Source: Candidatus Minthenecus merdequi
GTDB lineage: Bacteria; Bacteroidota; Bacteroidia; Bacteroidales; Paludibacteraceae
Length of the DNA stretch: 8,560 nucleotides
Assembly: GCA_018064385.1 (NCBI GenBank)
Contig: JAGHVI010000042.1
Span: 1 to 8,560, forward strand
Direction: 5' to 3'
Shown here: positions 1 to 6,309 of the stretch, piece by piece
How the letters are laid out: each line of letters starts with the position of its first letter
Numbering within the stretch: position 1 is the stretch's first letter
Made by a program: the position numbers and the translations under genes
The notes under the pieces: model-generated
Seen by the model: only the letters and a program-made list of their open reading frames with translations
Databases searched by the model: none
Told to the model about the DNA's origin: nothing

Positions 1-665
1 ATAAGCTGTTGAAGAATACGATATTCAAGACCGACATTCCAACAAAAGCCTTGATTGAGAACATAGCCAATTTCGGCAAGAAGGTCAATATCACGAATGA
101 ATGTATAACCACAACCCAGGTCACACATAACAGGCAGTTTACGTGCTACATTGTTGCCTGCAACCTTGGAAAAGAGAGGATTGAAAAAGCGAAAACCCAA
201 AACACATTGGTCGGTTACAAAGACCTGAAGCCCGACCTGGGCAGTAAAAGAATGACGATAGATAGCATCCTGGGCAATGTACATATTGAAATAGTCAAAC
301 TCAGCACCAAGTGCTACCCTTCCCCACCGCTTTGAAACAGTGAGAGCAGCCATAATCTCGTGATAATCAGCAAAACCGAAAAAACTGAAGGCTGTACCTA
401 CATTGAAATAATGTGTAGGTACAGCCATATTAAGATAGGCATCGTGAAGTTCACGAGATATATACCGATTCTCGTAACCTGCAGATAAAACATACAAAGA
501 GTCATGAGCCAATGCTGCAGGATTACCCCAAGCCTGCCATTTGCGAATGTAAGCTACATCAGCTGTCGCAGGAGCAACACCTCTCGGCAAAATTTCATGA
601 ACTTGAGCGTTTAATGAGAGGTAAAAAAGAAATATCCAAAAGATAAGACAATGTCTTTTCTGCAT
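1..665 (-). CDS. Outer-membrane beta-barrel protein, PorV/PorQ-like, 3' end missing
   Basis: An open frame of 221 codons runs off the left edge without a stop, so only the N-terminal part is visible. It begins with a classical signal peptide: basic MQKRH, then a hydrophobic stretch (residues 6-18), then a likely signal peptidase I site at LNA-Q (residues 18-21). The mature part alternates aromatic and small residues in the way of transmembrane beta strands. It has a WGNPAAL segment (residues 46-52), similar to the NPA motif near the start of PorV/PorQ/FadL-like barrels, and later FDYFN and FNP segments. It therefore probably sits in the outer membrane. The start ATG shares one base with the stop of the upstream glycerate kinase (TAATG), so the two are probably co-translated. 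A role in type IX secretion is possible by family resemblance, but nothing nearby supports it. The barrel class is fairly secure; the exact function is unknown. Confidence 0.72.
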   Translation of the reverse strand, partial: MQKRHCLIFWIFLFYLSLNAQVHEILPRGVAPATADVAYIRKWQAWGNPAALAHDSLYVLSAGYENRYISRELHDAYLNMAVPTHYFNVGTAFSFFGFADYHEIMAALTVSKRWGRVALGAEFDYFNMYIAQDAIYRHSFTAQVGLQVFVTDQCVLGFRFFNPLFSKVAGNNVARKLPVMCDLGCGYTFIRDIDLLAEIGYVLNQGFCWNVGLEYRILQQL

Positions 666-1807
666 TACGATTTTGCAGGTTTACGGTTAGCAACCCACTC
701 TGTAATGCCGTCATAAATATTCTTCATTGCCACATCAGGAAGAATAGCCTCTTCATCAGGCATGCTGCTAGGAGAGATTGCGAGAACCTCTTTTATACCA
801 GAACGATTCAATATCTCGCGATCTGCCACACGTCCTCCAATGACAAGGAGAGGAATTTTCGAGGCTATAGTACGGCGAGCAATTCCGCTGATAACCTTAC
901 CCATAAGAGACTGTGAATCAATACGTCCTTCGCCTGTAATAACAAGGTCGGCATCTGCAATCTCTTCATTGAACTTGATAAGGTCAAGAACAGCATCAAT
1001 GCCAGACGCGAGACGACAACCCATAAAAGTCTGGAAAGCTAAACCCAGACCGCCTGCAGAACCAGAGCCTTGTACATTTTCAAAATTTGAAAAACCATTA
1101 TGACGCAAAACGTGACAAATATGACGTAAATTATAATCAAGTATCTGAACATTCTCGGGCGAAGCTCCTTTTTGTGGAGCAAAGACCACTGCTGCTCCCT
1201 TCTGCCCTATGATAGGATTCGTAACGTCACAAGCTACGCTGAACTCCACATCACGGAATTTGCGTTTGGTAGCTATCATATCAAAGTGCTCTACATCAAT
1301 AAGTGATGCTCCTGTCAGTCCATTTGGCAAAACTCGTCCTTGTGCATTGTAAAAACGAACACCCATAGCCTGCAAAGCACCCAGACCAGCATCAACTGTT
1401 GCCGTTCCACCAAGACCAATAAGCATCCGACGATAACCAAGGTCGTATGCTGCATTTATCATCATACCCAAGCCATAAGAGGTCGTCTTCATAGGATTGC
1501 ATTCATCAGGGGTCAAACGTTCAAGACCTATCGCTGAAGCAGTCTCTATTATAGCACAATGGTTGAAAGAACCTATCTTGCAAGAAATGGGTCTCAAGAG
1601 TGGGTCAACAGCCTCGACAGAATGATAGAGACCTCCCATCGAAGAAATCAGAATGTCAGTAAGTCCTTCACCACCATCGCTGACAGGAAGAATTGATAGT
1701 TTACATTCAGGCAAACAATCACGTAAAGCATTGGCAATCACCTCAGCAACACGTGATGCGGGAAGGCATCTTTTGAAAGAATCAACCGCAATAACAATCT
1801 TATCCAT
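665..1807 (-). CDS. glxK: Glycerate kinase (GlxK/GarK family)
   Basis: This 380-residue cytoplasmic enzyme has the normal family length. The family phosphorylates D-glycerate with ATP, usually to 2-phosphoglycerate, feeding glycolysis. Family motifs appear in order: DSFK (9-12), VSDGGEGL (42-49), GLGGTATVDAGLGALQAMG (131-149), a nucleotide/substrate segment around NPIIGQKGA and APQKGA (197-215), GSGSAGGLGL (247-256) and ITGEGRIDSQS (290-300). Two motifs depart from the commonest form: KRCL follows DSF where KGSL or KESL is usual, and ATVDAG stands where ATNDGG is usual. Both are conservative enough that I expect an active enzyme. The ATG lies about 25-30 bases downstream of a predicted start of transcription. 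It is the first gene of a unit with the outer-membrane protein. No glyoxylate or glucarate genes lie nearby, so the source of glycerate is not shown. The symbols glxK and garK cannot be told apart from sequence alone. Confidence 0.93.
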   Translation of the reverse strand: MDKIVIAVDSFKRCLPASRVAEVIANALRDCLPECKLSILPVSDGGEGLTDILISSMGGLYHSVEAVDPLLRPISCKIGSFNHCAIIETASAIGLERLTPDECNPMKTTSYGLGMMINAAYDLGYRRMLIGLGGTATVDAGLGALQAMGVRFYNAQGRVLPNGLTGASLIDVEHFDMIATKRKFRDVEFSVACDVTNPIIGQKGAAVVFAPQKGASPENVQILDYNLRHICHVLRHNGFSNFENVQGSGSAGGLGLAFQTFMGCRLASGIDAVLDLIKFNEEIADADLVITGEGRIDSQSLMGKVISGIARRTIASKIPLLVIGGRVADREILNRSGIKEVLAISPSSMPDEEAILPDVAMKNIYDGITEWVANRKPAKS

Positions 1808-1838
1808 GATATGAAATTTATTACAAATTAAAGCGCTG

Positions 1839-1846
1839 CAAAGTTA
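1839..1846 (-). promoter_or_regulatory. Predicted -7 box of the glycerate kinase promoter
   Basis: The minus strand reads TAACTTTGCAGC here, an exact Bacteroidetes -7 element (TAnnTTTG) extended to TTTGCA. Transcription would begin near 1832-1834 and give a leader of about 25-30 bases before the ATG. No good TTG stands at the usual spacing (AGTC occupies the place), so the -33 element is weak. The box is identical to those of mtaB and the bactofilin gene. Confidence 0.6.
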
Positions 1847-1889
1847 CAAATAAAATTTGAAATTAAGACTATTTTTCTCGGATTTTTTA

Positions 1890-1920
1890 TTGCCAAAATG
1901 AAATAAAAATCGTAACTTTG
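1890..1920 (+). promoter_or_regulatory. Predicted mtaB promoter (Bacteroidetes sigma-A type)
   Basis: TTG at 1890-1892 is followed by exactly 20 bases and then TAACTTTG at 1913-1920, continuing as CAGCC. This matches the Bacteroidetes -33/-7 consensus. Transcription should begin around 1924-1927, only a few bases before the ATG at 1929, so the mRNA would be almost leaderless. Confidence 0.8.
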
Positions 1921-1928
1921 CAGCCATA

Positions 1929-3188
1929 ATGGAAAAACAGAAAAAAATACTATTTCAGACATTAGGTTGCAAGTTGAATTTTGCCGAAAGTTCAGCCATA
2001 GGAAAGGAACTCACGAAAAACGGATTTCAAGTATGTAATAAAAACGAAAGGCCTGATGTAGTGATAATAAACACTTGCTCGGTCACAGACACAGCCGACA
2101 AAAAGGGAAGGCAACTGATACATAGAATGGTGAGATTCTACCCTCATGCATTCATAATTGTCACGGGGTGCTATGCTCAACTGAAGTCTGATGAGATAGC
2201 CTCTTTCGAGGGTGTTGATATGGTTTTGGGGACTAACGAGAAAGTCAACATTGAGAATTTCATCACCGACATAGAGAAAAAAAACAGTGCAGAAGTTCAT
2301 GTTGACAATTTTGGACAGATACGTAACTTCAAACCCGAATGTAGCGCAGACGATAGAACAAGACACTTTCTGAAGGTGCAGGATGGCTGTGACTATTTCT
2401 GCACATACTGCACAATACCTTTTGCCAGAGGACGAAGCAGGAATGCTCCTATATCAGAGACTATAAAGGTCGCAGAGCAAGCGATAAAAGAGGGTGCAAA
2501 AGAGATTGTGCTGACAGGAGTGAATACAGGAGACTTCGGACGTTCGACAGGCGAGAATTTCTATGAACTGATAAAAGCATTGGACAATATCGAGGCAGAT
2601 GTACGTTACAGAATTTCAAGCATTGAACCTAATTTACTGACGGACAAGATATTGGAAACAGTTGCTCTCTCTAAACATTTTGCGCCACACTTCCATATTC
2701 CATTGCAAAGTGGAAGTGACGAGGTATTGAGACTTATGAAAAGAAGATATACAACCGAGGTCTTTGCTGAAAAAATACATAGAGTAAAAGAGATGATGCC
2801 AAATGCATTCATTGGAGTTGACATTATGACCGGTTGTCGTGGCGAAAGTGAAGAGTTGTTCATTCAAGGTATGAATTTTATTGAATCTCTGCCTGTCAGC
2901 CAACTCCATGTTTTCACATATTCAGAACGCGCTAACACAAAAGCGTTGGAAATCAGACCGATTATTCCAATGCACGAACGAAGAGTCAGGACAAACATAC
3001 TGCAAGAAGTTTCGGACAGAAAACTAAAGAAATTCTACGAAAGCCAACAGGGATTGCCAGGGATAGTGCTTTGGGAAGAGTCGAAAGACAAAAAAAACAT
3101 GGCAGGATTTACCGAAAACTATGTGCGACAAATCCGAAAATATGACGAAACCAAAATCAACCAATTTGAGCAAATCACCATAAAATAA
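1929..3188 (+). CDS. mtaB: tRNA t6A37 methylthiotransferase MtaB
   Basis: This is a radical-SAM methylthiotransferase of 419 residues that converts t6A to ms2t6A at position 37 of tRNAs reading ANN codons. The N-terminal UPF0004 domain (about 6-125) carries the three cysteines of the auxiliary iron-sulfur cluster: C14 in LGCKLN, C50 in NTCSVT and C81 in VTGCYAQ. The radical-SAM domain follows, with the CxxxCxxC cluster at C154, C158 and C161 (GCDYFCTYC) and then the IPFARGRSRN segment. Further family blocks include LTGVNTGDFG, RISSIEP, FHIPLQSGSD and VDIMTGCRGE. The last 60 or so residues correspond to the TRAM RNA-binding domain. LGCKLN and the short linker favour MtaB over MiaB or RimO. The ATG is set by the close upstream promoter. 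No terminator is evident after the stop, so some read-through into the bactofilin gene is possible. Confidence 0.95.
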   Translation: MEKQKKILFQTLGCKLNFAESSAIGKELTKNGFQVCNKNERPDVVIINTCSVTDTADKKGRQLIHRMVRFYPHAFIIVTGCYAQLKSDEIASFEGVDMVLGTNEKVNIENFITDIEKKNSAEVHVDNFGQIRNFKPECSADDRTRHFLKVQDGCDYFCTYCTIPFARGRSRNAPISETIKVAEQAIKEGAKEIVLTGVNTGDFGRSTGENFYELIKALDNIEADVRYRISSIEPNLLTDKILETVALSKHFAPHFHIPLQSGSDEVLRLMKRRYTTEVFAEKIHRVKEMMPNAFIGVDIMTGCRGESEELFIQGMNFIESLPVSQLHVFTYSERANTKALEIRPIIPMHERRVRTNILQEVSDRKLKKFYESQQGLPGIVLWEESKDKKNMAGFTENYVRQIRKYDETKINQFEQITIK

Positions 3189-3217
3189 CGTAGATTAAAT
3201 GTTTTTTTACGAAAAAG

Positions 3218-3248
3218 TTGTCCGATTGAAAAATAATTTGTAACTTTG
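3218..3248 (+). promoter_or_regulatory. Predicted promoter of the bactofilin gene
   Basis: TTG at 3218-3220, a 20-base spacer and TAACTTTG at 3241-3248 form a complete Bacteroidetes promoter in the mtaB-bactofilin gap. The box and its flank, GTAACTTTGCAGCCA (3240-3254), are identical over 15 bases to the mtaB promoter. Expected leader length is about 20 bases. Confidence 0.78.
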
Positions 3249-3274
3249 CAGCCAGAAAAAAGAATTGGGAAAAG

Positions 3275-3622
3275 ATGGCAAAAGAAAACAACAATACAGG
3301 ATTACTGCATAATGTAATCGCACAAGGAACACGCATACAAGGCTCAATAGAGACCAACAGCGACATAAGATTAGATGGTGTACTTGAAGGCAACTTGACA
3401 AGTCAAGGCAAAGTCGTCATTGGTCAGCAAGGGTCAATAAAAGGCGACATTGTATGCAACAATGCTGATATACAAGGTAGTGTAGAAGGTATAGTAAAGG
3501 TAAGCGATACATTGTCGCTGAAGTCAACAGCCACAATAACAGGTGAGATTCATACAAAAATTCTCAGCATTGAGCCTAATGCCGTATTCAACGGATCCTG
3601 CGAAATGCTGAGAAGAGAGTGA
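3275..3622 (+). CDS. Bactofilin (polymer-forming cytoskeletal protein)
   Basis: This small protein of 115 residues is nearly all bactofilin (DUF583) domain, from about residue 14 to 105. The pattern is that of a right-handed beta-helix: short repeats with glycine turns and regularly spaced hydrophobic residues, such as GTRIQGSIETNSDIRLDGVL, then GNLTSQGKVVIG, GSIKGDIVCNNADIQGSVEG and ATITGEIHTKILSIEP. The termini (MAKENNNTG and CEMLRRE) are short and disordered-looking, as is typical. Bactofilins assemble without nucleotide into filaments at the inner face of the membrane, where they scaffold cell-wall or shape enzymes in other bacteria. No peptidase or wall hydrolase partner is adjacent, so its client cannot be read from context. 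It has its own promoter and converges on kdsD with 14 bases between the stops. Confidence 0.92.
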   Translation: MAKENNNTGLLHNVIAQGTRIQGSIETNSDIRLDGVLEGNLTSQGKVVIGQQGSIKGDIVCNNADIQGSVEGIVKVSDTLSLKSTATITGEIHTKILSIEPNAVFNGSCEMLRRE

Positions 3623-3646
3623 AATGCTGCGAATGATTATTTCACT
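3618..3646. terminator. Inverted repeat at the bactofilin/kdsD convergence, possible weak terminator
   Basis: AGTGAAAT (3618-3625) and ATTTCACT (3639-3646) are perfect 8-base complements around a 13-base loop, and between them they include both convergent stop codons. There is no T-tract on either side, so this is not a standard intrinsic terminator. It is the only structure between the two genes. Confidence 0.3.
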
Positions 3647-4608
3647 ATGCCAGCATTCAATATATCCTGAAGTTTAAGAGTACCGACCAGCTTATTATCA
3701 TCATCAACAACAGGCAATGCGGTTATCTTCTTGTCGTTCATTATTTGCAAAGCATTTACTGCCATTTCGCAAGGACTGATACGCAAAGGATTGATTGTCA
3801 TCACCTTTTCGACAGAATCATTGTAGATATCAACACCACGTTCCAGCATACGACGAAGGTCTCCATCGGTAATAATTCCCTTCAGATGATTGTCAGCATC
3901 AACAACTACAAGTGTTCCAAGACCCTTCCCACTCATTTCGACAATAGCATTACGTATGATTGTACCCTCTGGGACAACGGCATTTTCGCTACCTTCGTGC
4001 ATTATATTTCCCACATGAACGAGCAATTTTTTGCCTAATAATCCAGCAGGATGATGCAGACCAAAATCCTCGCTGGTGTAATTTTTCGCCCGCGAAGCGA
4101 CAACAGCCAAGGCATCTCCGAGGACAAGAAGAGTTGTAGTGGAAGACGTTGGAGCAAGATGCATATAACAGGCCTCCTCAAAATCTGGGAAAATAAAATG
4201 ATACTGACAACCACGTACAAGTGAGGATTTAGCCCTACCTGAAATAGCAACAGTTGTACAGCCAATTTTATCAAGGACTGGCAGAAGGTTCACAACCTCA
4301 TCGCTTTCACCACTATAACTCATCAAGACAACAATATCCTTTCGGTCAACCATACCTAAATCACCATGCATAGCTTCGCCAGGATGCATAAAAAAAGAAG
4401 GTGTTCCAAGGCTGGCAAGAGAAGCTGCGATTTTTGTAGCAATGTGACCAGGTTTCCCCATACCAGTCAAAATAACTTTGCCTTGACATTTCAAAACAAG
4501 GTCAACTAATACGACAAAATCCGAGTCAAGTGCATCACGAGTTTTCTGAAGTGCAAGAATCTCAGTGTCGAAAACTCGCTTAGCCTCATTTATAATATCG
4601 AAATTCAT
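3637..4608 (-). CDS. kdsD: Arabinose-5-phosphate isomerase KdsD (KpsF/GutQ family, SIS plus CBS pair)
   Basis: This 323-residue cytoplasmic enzyme interconverts ribulose 5-phosphate and arabinose 5-phosphate, the first committed step of Kdo synthesis. The SIS domain (about 35-180) contains TGMGKPGHIATKIAASLASL, the HPGEAMHGDLGM block and SYSGESDE. Two CBS domains follow (about 203-262 and 270-323), the second ending in the ALPVVDDDNKLVGTLKLQDIL pattern. Residues reported as catalytic in E. coli KdsD (K59, E111, E152, H193) correspond to K52, E104, E145 and H186 here, at a constant offset of seven, so the active site looks intact. The start ATG overlaps the kdsA stop (ATGA). The neighbour makes the next intermediate from the product of this enzyme, which supports a biosynthetic role over a GutQ-like catabolic one. 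Confidence 0.95.
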   Translation of the reverse strand: MNFDIINEAKRVFDTEILALQKTRDALDSDFVVLVDLVLKCQGKVILTGMGKPGHIATKIAASLASLGTPSFFMHPGEAMHGDLGMVDRKDIVVLMSYSGESDEVVNLLPVLDKIGCTTVAISGRAKSSLVRGCQYHFIFPDFEEACYMHLAPTSSTTTLLVLGDALAVVASRAKNYTSEDFGLHHPAGLLGKKLLVHVGNIMHEGSENAVVPEGTIIRNAIVEMSGKGLGTLVVVDADNHLKGIITDGDLRRMLERGVDIYNDSVEKVMTINPLRISPCEMAVNALQIMNDKKITALPVVDDDNKLVGTLKLQDILNAGIVK

Positions 4609-5372
4609 AATGCGTTATATATTCTTTGAATTTTTTCAAGCATAGACTCCATATCGTTCAAAGCCACCATATTAGGGCCATCCGAACGTGCATTATCAGG
4701 GTCAGGATGAGTCTCCATAAACAGTCCATCTGCACCTACAGCGATAGCAGCCTTTGCAAGATATTCAACAAATCCACGATTACCGCCAGTTGATGTTCCA
4801 TTACCGCCAGGTTTTTGAACACTATGAGTAGCGTCAAAAATCACAGGAACACCAAAATCCTTCATCACAAGCAGACTGGTCATATCAACAACGAGTGTGT
4901 TGTATCCGAAAGAGGTGCCACGTTCGCAGAGCATTACATTGTCATTGCCGGATTGGCGAACTTTTTCAACACAGTTTTTCATATCCCAAGGTGCAAGAAA
5001 CTGTGCTTTTTTGATATTTATGCACTTTCCAGTATGTGCAGCGGCAACAAGAAGGTCAGTCTGACGACAAAGGAAAGCAGGAATCTGGATAATATCGCAA
5101 ATAGTAGCAGCAATGTCAGCTTGCCAAGGTTCGTGAATGTCCGTGCAGATAGGTAAAGAGAATGTGTTGTGGACACGTTCGAGGATTCTGATTCCCTTTT
5201 CAATACCAGGACCACGATATCCAGTTATGGATGTACGGTTTGCCTTATCAAAAGAAGCTTTGAATGTGTAAGGAATACCAAGTTTTGAGGTGACGTTAAG
5301 CATGTGTTCCGCAACATGCATTACCATATCTTCAGACTCGATGACGCAAGGACCTGCAATTAAATGAAACAT
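4605..5372 (-). CDS. kdsA: 3-deoxy-8-phosphooctulonate synthase KdsA (metal-dependent type)
   Basis: KdsA condenses phosphoenolpyruvate with arabinose 5-phosphate to Kdo-8-phosphate in the cytoplasm, for the lipid A inner core. From the ATG chosen here it has 255 residues. Visible blocks are IAGPCVIES (5-13), KASFDKANRTS with the KANR motif (38-48), TDIHEPWQ (77-84), IPAFLCRQTDLL (97-108), CERGTSFGYNTLVVDM (149-164), FDATHSVQKPGG (179-190) and METHPDPDNARSDGPNM (219-235). The metal ligands of the Aquifex enzyme (C11, H185, E222, D233) align at a fixed offset as C9, H183, E220 and D231, so this is the metal-dependent class. E. coli has Asn in place of this Cys. The frame stays open upstream to a TTG at 5397-5399, but that TTG is the end of the promoter -7 box and would not be in the mRNA. 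The ATG at 5370-5372 is therefore the start. Confidence 0.96.
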   Translation of the reverse strand: MFHLIAGPCVIESEDMVMHVAEHMLNVTSKLGIPYTFKASFDKANRTSITGYRGPGIEKGIRILERVHNTFSLPICTDIHEPWQADIAATICDIIQIPAFLCRQTDLLVAAAHTGKCINIKKAQFLAPWDMKNCVEKVRQSGNDNVMLCERGTSFGYNTLVVDMTSLLVMKDFGVPVIFDATHSVQKPGGNGTSTGGNRGFVEYLAKAAIAVGADGLFMETHPDPDNARSDGPNMVALNDMESMLEKIQRIYNAL

Positions 5373-5396
5373 AAGAGAAGAGATATTTTTATAGTG

Positions 5397-5427
5397 CAAA
5401 GGTACGAAAAAAAAGAGACCTAACCAA
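5397..5427 (-). promoter_or_regulatory. Predicted kdsA-kdsD promoter, overlapping the tsf terminator
   Basis: On the minus strand TTG (5427-5425) is followed by exactly 20 bases and TACCTTTG (5404-5397), continuing CAC. The -33 element lies at the stem-loop junction of the terminator hairpin and the spacer covers one arm and its A/T tract. Expected start of transcription is near 5390, leaving a leader of about 20 bases before the ATG at 5372. Confidence 0.8.
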
Positions 5428-5446
5428 GAGGTTGGTCTCTTTTTTT
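5407..5446. terminator. Bidirectional rho-independent terminator after tsf
   Basis: GAGACC (5415-5420) pairs with GGTCTC (5434-5439). After one bulged T, AACC (5422-5425) pairs with GGTT (5430-5433) around an AAGA loop. Runs of eight A and seven T flank the hairpin, so each strand ends in a U-tract. It lies 17 bases beyond the tsf stop and ends the ribosomal operon. Only kdsA transcription starts from within it. Confidence 0.92.
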
Positions 5447-5462
5447 ATAACAAACAAGAAAT

Positions 5463-6281
5463 TTAATCTTGATTGAGGTTTACACGACGGAAAGCGGTTG
5501 GAGTAGCATTATTTGCCTTGCAATATGCGCCAACATTCTGCTTATTGTCCTTAATAAACTCTTGTTCAATGAGAGTATTCTCTTGGAAAAACTTGTTGAG
5601 ACGTCCCTCAGCGATGCGGTCAAGAATCTGTTCTGGTTTACCTTCTTCGCGTGCTTTTTCACGACCTATTTCAAGTTCCTTTTCCTTGATGTCAGCAGGA
5701 ACCTCATCACGGTTGAGTGCAACAGGATTCATTGCAGCGACCTGCATAGCTACATCGCGAGCAACTTGACGATCAACGCCAGCCTCAGCAAAAGATACAA
5801 TAGTAGCAAGTTTGTTTCCTGGGTGGATGTACTCAACAGCAGTAGCACCATTCAAACACTCATAGTAACCAAGTTCCATTTTCTCGCCAGTAACACCTGA
5901 ACGCTCAGTGATGAGGTCAGCAACAGAACGACCATCAATGGTCAAAGCAAGAAGAGCGTCCTTAGAAACAACCTTCTGAGCGAGAGCAGCATCAAGGATA
6001 TTACGAGTAAGAGCAACGAAATCAGCGTTTTTGGCAACAAAGTCAGTTTCGCACTTAACAGCTACGATAGCAGCAAAACCATCTTTCACATCAGCGAGAA
6101 CGCAACCTTCAGAAGCCTCGCGATCGCTACGTTTTGCAGCGATTGCTTGACCACGTTTACGAATGAGTTCGATAGCCTTTTCCATATCACCGTTAGATTC
6201 AGCAAGAGCGTTCTTGCAATCCATCATACCGGCACCAGTCATAGTACGGAGCTTTTTAATCTCCTCCATTGTAACAGCCAT
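5463..6281 (-). CDS. tsf: Elongation factor Ts
   Basis: EF-Ts catalyses GDP release from EF-Tu. This 272-residue protein is close to the usual length (283 in E. coli). The N-terminal UBA-like helical bundle (about 4-45) contains the family signature LRTMTGAGMMDCKNALAES (11-29). The core holds ETDFVAKN (78-85), whose Phe81 matches the E. coli residue that intrudes into EF-Tu near the magnesium site. The segment YIHPGNKLATIVSF is the second typical EF-Ts block, and GKPEQILDRIAEGRLNKFF followed by LIEQEFIKDNKQNV is the conserved C-terminal core. The start ATG gives MAVTMEEIKKLR; an internal Met5 is a less likely alternative. It lies 28 bases after rpsB with no promoter or terminator between, so it is co-transcribed as the last gene of the operon, directly before a strong terminator. 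Confidence 0.98.
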   Translation of the reverse strand: MAVTMEEIKKLRTMTGAGMMDCKNALAESNGDMEKAIELIRKRGQAIAAKRSDREASEGCVLADVKDGFAAIVAVKCETDFVAKNADFVALTRNILDAALAQKVVSKDALLALTIDGRSVADLITERSGVTGEKMELGYYECLNGATAVEYIHPGNKLATIVSFAEAGVDRQVARDVAMQVAAMNPVALNRDEVPADIKEKELEIGREKAREEGKPEQILDRIAEGRLNKFFQENTLIEQEFIKDNKQNVGAYCKANNATPTAFRRVNLNQD

Positions 6282-6309
6282 AGTAGTAATAGTTTTTTTT
6301 GGGTTAAAA

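Noticed and set aside
9..335. 108-codon plus-strand frame at the left edge
   Set aside because: The minus strand here carries an uninterrupted frame with a signal peptide and barrel pattern that starts at the glycerate kinase stop. The plus-strand frame is its antisense.
762..1103. 113-codon plus-strand frame within the glycerate kinase gene
   Set aside because: It is antisense to conserved kinase motifs, and its arginine- and proline-rich composition is typical of a shadow frame.
3189..3211. CGTA...TACG with a T-run after mtaB as a terminator
   Set aside because: The stem has only four pairs and the T-run sits inside the loop, so it cannot work as an intrinsic terminator.
5469..5900. 143-codon plus-strand frame antisense to tsf
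   Set aside because: It resembles no family and is fully explained by the EF-Ts coding pattern on the other strand.
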